Source of the DNA: Pantoea sp. Eser | GTDB lineage: Bacteria; Pseudomonadota; Gammaproteobacteria; Enterobacterales; Enterobacteriaceae | DNA length: 64,000 bases | Assembly: GCA_009830035.1 (NCBI GenBank) | Contig: SZZY01000001.1 | Coordinates: forward strand, 62,001 to 126,000 | Direction: 5' to 3' | Shown here: positions 59,371-64,000 of the stretch, in pieces | Layout of the letters: the number at the start of each line of letters is the position of its first letter | Numbering within the stretch: the stretch's first letter is position 1 | Made by a program: the position numbers and the translations under genes | Notes under the pieces: generated by a model | Database searches by the model: none | The model's input: only the letters and a program-made list of their open reading frames with translations | Told to the model about the DNA's origin: nothing

Positions 59371-60910
59371 TTACGCCGCAGGCGAGGCAAACAGCGTTTC
59401 ACACTCCCCCTGTTCCACCACTTCCCCCTGACGCAGCACAATAAGCTGGTGGCACAGGGCGCGCACCACCTCAAGATCGTGACCGATAAACAGATAGCTC
59501 AGCTGGCGCTGCTGCTGTAACCGACGCAACAGCGTCAGGATCTGTTTCTGTACCGTGCGATCCAGCGACGAGGTCGGCTCATCCAGCACCAGCATCTCCG
59601 GTTCAAGGATCAGCGCCCGGGCAATGGCGATGCGTTGCCGCTGGCCATCGGAAAATTCCGCCGGATAACGATGACGGCTCTCCACCTCCAGCCCGACCTC
59701 CTGCATCACCGCCTTAACCCGCTGTTCCTGCTGTTGTGCAGTCAGCTCGGGCTGATGCACCGCCAGGCCTTCGGCGATAATCTGCTGCACCGTCATCCGC
59801 GGATTGAGCGAAGAGTTCGAATCCTGAAACACCACCTGAATGCGCCGACGCAGCGGCAGCAGTTGCCGCCGTGACAGCTGATGCAGAGTCTGGTTGTCAA
59901 ACCAGACCTCGCCGGCGGCCTCAATCAGCCGCAGCAGCGCCAGGCCAGTGGTGCTTTTACCTGAGCCGGATTCGCCCACCAAGCCCGAGACTCTCGCCGC
60001 GCCGCAGGGTAAAACTCAGCGCAGAGAGCGCCCGTTTTTCACCCACCTGGCGGCGGAGCAGGCCACGTCTTAACGAGAAGCTGACCTGAAGCCGATCGAC
60101 CCGCAGGATCACCGGCGCGTCGGCGGGCAGTGGCAACGGCCTGCCTTCCGGCTCTGCCGCCAGCAGCTGCTGGGTGTAGGGATGCTGCGGCTGACTGAGC
60201 AGCGTCTGGCAGCGATTCTGCTCTACCACCTTTCCCTGACGCATCACGCTGACGCTATCCGCCAGCTGACGCACAATATTCAGGTTATGGGTGACAAACA
60301 GCATCCCCATATTGAATTTGCGTTGCAGCTCGCGCAGCAGGGTCAGAATCTGTGCCTGCACCGTCACATCCAGCGCGGTAGTCGGTTCATCGGCAATCAG
60401 CAGCGCTGGCCAGGTTAACAGCGCCATGGCGATCATCACCCGCTGACGTTCGCCGCCCGAGAGCTGATGCGGAAAATCGTGCAGCCGGGCGGCGGGCTGG
60501 CAGATGCCGACCCGATCCAGCACACTGAGAATTTCGCCGCGCGCCGCCGCAGGCCGCATACCGCGATGCAGCGACAGCACTTCATACAGCTGCTTCTCCA
60601 CATTATGCAGCGGATTCAGCGACACCATCTGCTCCTGAAAGATCATCGCGATCTGGTTGCCGCGAATGCCGCGCAGCAGATCCTCACCGTTAAACAGGAT
60701 CTCCCCGCCTGGCCAGGCGACCGTCGAGGGAGGCAGCAGTCGCATCATCGACAGGGCGGTGACACTTTTGCCAGAACCTGACTCGCCCACCAGCGCCAGC
60801 GTTTCACCGGCCTCAACACGTAATGAAACCTCATCCACCACCCGCTGCAGATGCTCGCCCTGACGAAAGGCGACCGAAAGGTGGTTGATAGCAAGCAGTG
60901 GCGCAGCCAT
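59371..60910 (-). pseudogene. yejF: yejF, twin-ATPase subunit of the microcin C/peptide importer, frameshifted
   Basis: ATPase with two nucleotide-binding domains (E. coli YejF 529 residues) for YejABEF, which imports peptides and microcin C. The first domain is intact (ALVGESGSGKS, LSGGERQRVMIAMALL, LLIADEPTTALD). An extra T at about 59981 changes SLGLVGESGSGKST to SLGLGGRIRLR and shifts the frame. The second domain continues in the other frame; its signature reads FSDGQRQR instead of FSGGQRQR. A TAA at 59371 replaces a Gln-like codon (SPAA*YTRELL), cutting about 15 residues that would end at 59326. Loss of function is very likely. Confidence 0.93.
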
Positions 60911-61933
60911 TCAGACTCCTTTACCGGGATCGAAGGCGTCACGTACCGCTTCGCCGATAAAAATCAGCAGCGATAGCAGGATCGCCAGTGAGAAAAAGCC
61001 CGCCAGGCCCAGCCACGGCGCCTGCAGATTGTTTTTACCCTGCAGCAGCAGTTCCCCCAGCGACGGCGAACCGAGCGGCAAACCGAATCCGAGGAAATCG
61101 AGCGAGGTCAGCGTGGTAATCGATCCACACAGGATAAACGGCAGGAAGGTCAGGGTGGCCACCATCGTATTCGGCAGCATGTGGCGCAGCATAATCCGGC
61201 TGTCACTGACGCCGAGCGCTTGTGCCGCACGGATATAGTCGAAGTTTCGGGTGCGTAGGAACTCGGCCCGCACCACGCTAACCAGGCTCATACAGCCAAA
61301 GGTCACCGTCACCAGCAGCAGCCACCAGAAACCGGGCTGAATCACGCTGGAGAGTAAAATCAGCAGAAACAGCGACGGCATGCCGGACCAGACTTCAATC
61401 AGCCGTTGTCCGATCAGACCAATTCTGCCGCCGAGATAGCCGTGCACCGCGCCGACCACCATACCGATCACGCTGGAAAACAGCGTCAGCAGCAGGCCAA
61501 ACAGCAGTGAAATACGGGTGCCGTACAGCAAACGCGCCATCACGTCACCGCCGGTCGCGTCGGTGCCCAGCCAGTTCTGCGCCGAAGGTGGGAAAGGGAA
61601 GGGCACCTGGGTGGCAAAATTAATGGTGCTGTCGCTGAAGCGGATCGGCGCCCAGATTGCCCAGCCTTGCTGACCTATCCGATGCTGCAGCCAGGGGGCC
61701 TGATAATCGGCGGCGGTTGGCAGCACGCCGCCATAATCGGTCTCGCTGTAGTCAAACAGCAGCGGCAAATACCAGCGCTGCTGATAATGCACCAGCAGCG
61801 GCTTGTCATTGGCGATCAGCTCGGCACCCAGCGACAGCAGGAAAATAACCAGAAAGATCCACAGCGACCAGTAGCCGCGTCGGTTATGGCGAAAGCGCTG
61901 CCAGCGCTGCTGATTCATGGGAGATAAGCGCAT
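60911..61933 (-). CDS. yejE: Peptide ABC transporter permease YejE
   Basis: A 340-residue inner-membrane permease (E. coli 341). About six helices; LGTDATGGDVMARLLYGTRIS, the permease EAA-like loop RAAQALGVSDSRIMLRHMLPN and LGFGLPLGSPSLGELLLQGK are conserved. It overlaps yejB and abuts yejF by one base, as part of yejABEF. The frame is open, but with YejF broken and YejA damaged the system is probably idle. Confidence 0.95.
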   Translation of the reverse strand: MRLSPMNQQRWQRFRHNRRGYWSLWIFLVIFLLSLGAELIANDKPLLVHYQQRWYLPLLFDYSETDYGGVLPTAADYQAPWLQHRIGQQGWAIWAPIRFSDSTINFATQVPFPFPPSAQNWLGTDATGGDVMARLLYGTRISLLFGLLLTLFSSVIGMVVGAVHGYLGGRIGLIGQRLIEVWSGMPSLFLLILLSSVIQPGFWWLLLVTVTFGCMSLVSVVRAEFLRTRNFDYIRAAQALGVSDSRIMLRHMLPNTMVATLTFLPFILCGSITTLTSLDFLGFGLPLGSPSLGELLLQGKNNLQAPWLGLAGFFSLAILLSLLIFIGEAVRDAFDPGKGV

Positions 61934-62994
61934 CAGCGGCCCTCGAAATCAATGCGGGGATCGACCAGCGTATATGTTAAGTCGCTGAGAACATTCATCA
62001 ACATGCCGATCAGGGTGAAAATATAGAGCGTACCAAACATCACCGGGTAGTCGCGTTGCACGGTCGCGTCATAGCCGAGCAATCCGAGGCCGCTAAGTGA
62101 AAATATCACTTCGATCAGCACCGAACTGGTGAAGAACATGCTGATAAAGGTGGCGGGGAAGCTGGCAATCACCAGCAGCATCGCGTTGCGGAACACGTGG
62201 TGATACAGAATCCGTCGCTCCGGCACGCCTTTGGCGCGGGCGGTGACCACATACAGTTTACGGATCTCATCCAGAAAGGCGTTTTTTGTCAGCATGGTCA
62301 GGGTAGCAAAGCCGCCAATCACCGTTGCCAGCACCGGCAGCGCGATGTGCCAGAAATAATCGAGCACCTGGCCGTACCAGGGCAGGCTGTCATGCTGCGG
62401 TGAGGTAAGGCCGCGCAGCGGAAACCAGTCGAGATAGCTGCCGCCGGCAAACAGCACGATTAACATGATGCCGAACAGAAAGGCCGGAATCGAGTAGCCA
62501 ATAATGATGAAGGTGCTGCTCCAGATATCAAAGGCGCTGCCGTTGCGTAAAGCTTTACGGATGCCGAGCGGGATCGACACCAGATAGATAATCAGCGTGC
62601 TCCACAGGCCCAGGCTGATCGACACCGGTAAACTCTCTTTAACCAGCTGAAGCACCGAGGCGCTGCGAAACAGGCTGTCGCCAAAATCGAAACGGGCGTA
62701 GTTCCACAGCATCTCGCCATAGCGCTGCTTAATCTCCGCAATCACCTCGGGGTCCAGCCCGCGCGCCCCGCGATACTGATTATCTGCCGGGTTAAGCGCA
62801 TTCAGGCTGGCGCGGGACTCCGCGCTGTCGGCACCTCCGCCCGCCAGACCCGTGGTCTGACCGAACTGGATATTGGCCAGCGCCTGATCGACCGGCCCGC
62901 CCGGTGCAATCTGCACAATAAAAAAGTTAAGGGTGATGATCGCCCACAGGGTGGGAATAATCAGCAACAGCCTGCGCAGAAAGTAAGTTGCCAG
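61933..62994 (-). CDS. yejB: Peptide ABC transporter permease YejB, apparent CTG start
   Basis: A permease of about 353 residues (E. coli 364). The family N-terminus MGAYLIRRLLLVIPTLW corresponds here to (CTG)[16 protein letters not shown]. That CTG at 62994 lies seven bases after a perfect AAGGAG, where ATG is expected; the first standard alternative is a TTG at 62967 with no binding site. [20 protein letters not shown] is the EAA loop. Otherwise intact to DPRIDFEGR. Relative to E. coli, a few residues before [15 protein letters not shown] (FDKPIHERYF in E. coli) appear missing. Confidence 0.88.
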   Translation of the reverse strand: MATYFLRRLLLIIPTLWAIITLNFFIVQIAPGGPVDQALANIQFGQTTGLAGGGADSAESRASLNALNPADNQYRGARGLDPEVIAEIKQRYGEMLWNYARFDFGDSLFRSASVLQLVKESLPVSISLGLWSTLIIYLVSIPLGIRKALRNGSAFDIWSSTFIIIGYSIPAFLFGIMLIVLFAGGSYLDWFPLRGLTSPQHDSLPWYGQVLDYFWHIALPVLATVIGGFATLTMLTKNAFLDEIRKLYVVTARAKGVPERRILYHHVFRNAMLLVIASFPATFISMFFTSSVLIEVIFSLSGLGLLGYDATVQRDYPVMFGTLYIFTLIGMLMNVLSDLTYTLVDPRIDFEGR

Positions 62995-63005
62995 CGGTCC
63001 ACTCC

Positions 63006-64000
63006 TTAGCGTTTGCTGGCCGGTAGCCGGGCAGCTTTGTTCACGTCATACCACCAGTTTTCCAGCCCGAGGCTGTAAGCCGGTTTGCCGGCCGGATGGG
63101 AAAACTTATCCCAGTACGCCAGCCGTTGCTCTGCGTTGTACCACATCGGAATCATATAGGCATTCCACAGCAGAATACGATCCAGTACCTGAGCCAGCGG
63201 CCGAAGGGCAGGGAGATCGCCCTGATGCGCCACAATCTGTTTAACGAGATGATCGACCAGCGGATCTTTAACGCGCGCGGTATTCCACGACGAGGCGATA
63301 TATTCCGACTGCCAGTAAACCTGCAGGCTGGAGGAGGGGATCGGCATGGCAGAATAGACGGTAGCGATCATGTCATAGTCGCCCTCACGCAGCCGCCACA
63401 GATACTGTGAACTGTCCACCTGGCGCAGATTCAGGGTGATGCCGAGCCGCGCCAGATTGTGCTGCAGCGGCAGCGCCCATTCCGTATTGGTGCCGCTGCG
63501 CAACAGCAGTTCGACGCTAAACGGCTGACCGGTTTTCTCGTTCACCAATCGGCGGTGTTTAATCTGCCAGCCCGCCTGTTTCAGCAAGGCAAACGCCTGA
63601 AGCAGACCGGCGCGATCGTAACCGCTGCCGTCGGTAACGGGCGGATGATAAGGCTGCGTGAACAGGTCAGGCGGTAACTGCGCCCGCCACGGAGCCAGCA
63701 ATGCCTGCTGCTGCGTATCAGGCACACCGCTGGCGGCAAAATCGGTATTCTGGAAATAGCTGCTGGCACGCTGATAAGCACCATAAAACAGCGCTTTGTT
63801 CATCCACTCAAAATCAAACGCCAGCCAGCGGGTATCAATCGCGGCTTGATTGGGCAACGTCTCTTTCACAATGCTGCGATCGTCGAAATGGCGGCCGCGA
63901 TATTGGGTGGCCCATTTTTTTGCTGAGGTTTCTTCCCGTAAATCGAACGCGCCCGCTTTAAAAGCCTCAAACGCCACGTTGTCATCCAGATAGTAGTCGT
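63006..64000 (-). CDS. yejA: Peptide ABC transporter substrate-binding protein YejA, 5'-truncated by window edge
   Basis: C-terminal part of YejA (periplasmic solute-binding protein, SBP family 5), open to the right edge of the window. [26 protein letters not shown] and [20 protein letters not shown] match E. coli. Between DTRW-LAF and LAF-DFEWMN about 20 residues present in E. coli (starting NIQRPLFSDRRVRQA) are missing without changing the frame, as if two short LAF-coding repeats had recombined at about 63820. That removes a conserved part of the fold, so the protein may be non-functional. Its stop overlaps the ribosome binding site of yejB. Confidence 0.88.
   Translation of the reverse strand, partial: DYYLDDNVAFEAFKAGAFDLREETSAKKWATQYRGRHFDDRSIVKETLPNQAAIDTRWLAFDFEWMNKALFYGAYQRASSYFQNTDFAASGVPDTQQQALLAPWRAQLPPDLFTQPYHPPVTDGSGYDRAGLLQAFALLKQAGWQIKHRRLVNEKTGQPFSVELLLRSGTNTEWALPLQHNLARLGITLNLRQVDSSQYLWRLREGDYDMIATVYSAMPIPSSSLQVYWQSEYIASSWNTARVKDPLVDHLVKQIVAHQGDLPALRPLAQVLDRILLWNAYMIPMWYNAEQRLAYWDKFSHPAGKPAYSLGLENWWYDVNKAARLPASKR

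Noticed and set aside
1..64000. CRISPR array
   Set aside because: No regularly spaced direct repeats of 24-40 bases were seen; the only tandem repeats are the bcr hexamer and the ompC 16-base duplication.

Overview
The window is chromosomal DNA of a gammaproteobacterium of the order Enterobacterales, most likely family Erwiniaceae (Erwinia/Pantoea group). Gene order and protein sequences follow the Escherichia coli map closely (nuo - elaA/elaB - yfaE/nrdBA - ubiG - gyrA - rcsC/rcsB/rcsD - ompC - apbE - alkB - yojI - proL - yejM/L/K - rplY - radD - rsuA - bcr - yejG - yejFEBA), the DNA is GC-rich, and a type I secreted adhesin locus sits between rcsD and ompC. The species cannot be fixed from the sequence. 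A recently host-restricted Erwinia-like lineage would fit the unusual number of broken genes.

Layout. 1-14.6 kb: the nuo operon (nuoB partial to nuoN), NADH:quinone oxidoreductase, all intact and ended by a strong terminator. 14.7-19.0 kb: elaA, opgD, elaB and a badly decayed yfaY. 19.3-27.3 kb: yfaE-nrdB-nrdA (ribonucleotide reductase, with a cluster of DnaA-box matches upstream), ubiG and gyrA, all intact. 27.8-34.0 kb: the full Rcs phosphorelay (rcsC convergent with rcsD-rcsB), intact. 34.0-43.0 kb: a graveyard: a truncated MFS transporter, two Ig-repeat adhesins and their type I secretion apparatus (TolC-like, ABC ATPase, HlyD-like), each with stops, frameshifts or deletions. 43.1-44.7 kb: an apparently intact micF small RNA beside a dead ompC porin gene. 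45.0-50.8 kb: a possible 29-residue membrane peptide, intact apbE, an alkB-yojI deletion fusion, a broken EntD-like phosphopantetheinyl transferase and a secreted His/Asn-rich protein interrupted by an amber codon. 51.0-59.3 kb: tRNA-Pro(GGG), yejM, yejL, yejK, rplY, radD, rsuA, bcr, yejG, all intact. 59.3-64.0 kb: the yejABEF peptide importer, with yejF frameshifted, yejA internally deleted (and partial at the window edge), and yejE/yejB open.

Functional reading. Core energy metabolism, DNA precursor supply, supercoiling, ribosome modification, LPS control and envelope stress sensing are kept. Surface adhesion, the OmpC porin, a PPTase, alkylation repair, an efflux ATPase and a peptide importer are being lost. 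Most broken genes keep recognisable homology over nearly their whole length, so decay looks recent. Half or more of the amber stops lie where a Dcm site (CCAGG or CCTGG) could have stood. Two copies of a long intergenic hairpin repeat flank the opgD-elaB-yfaY segment.
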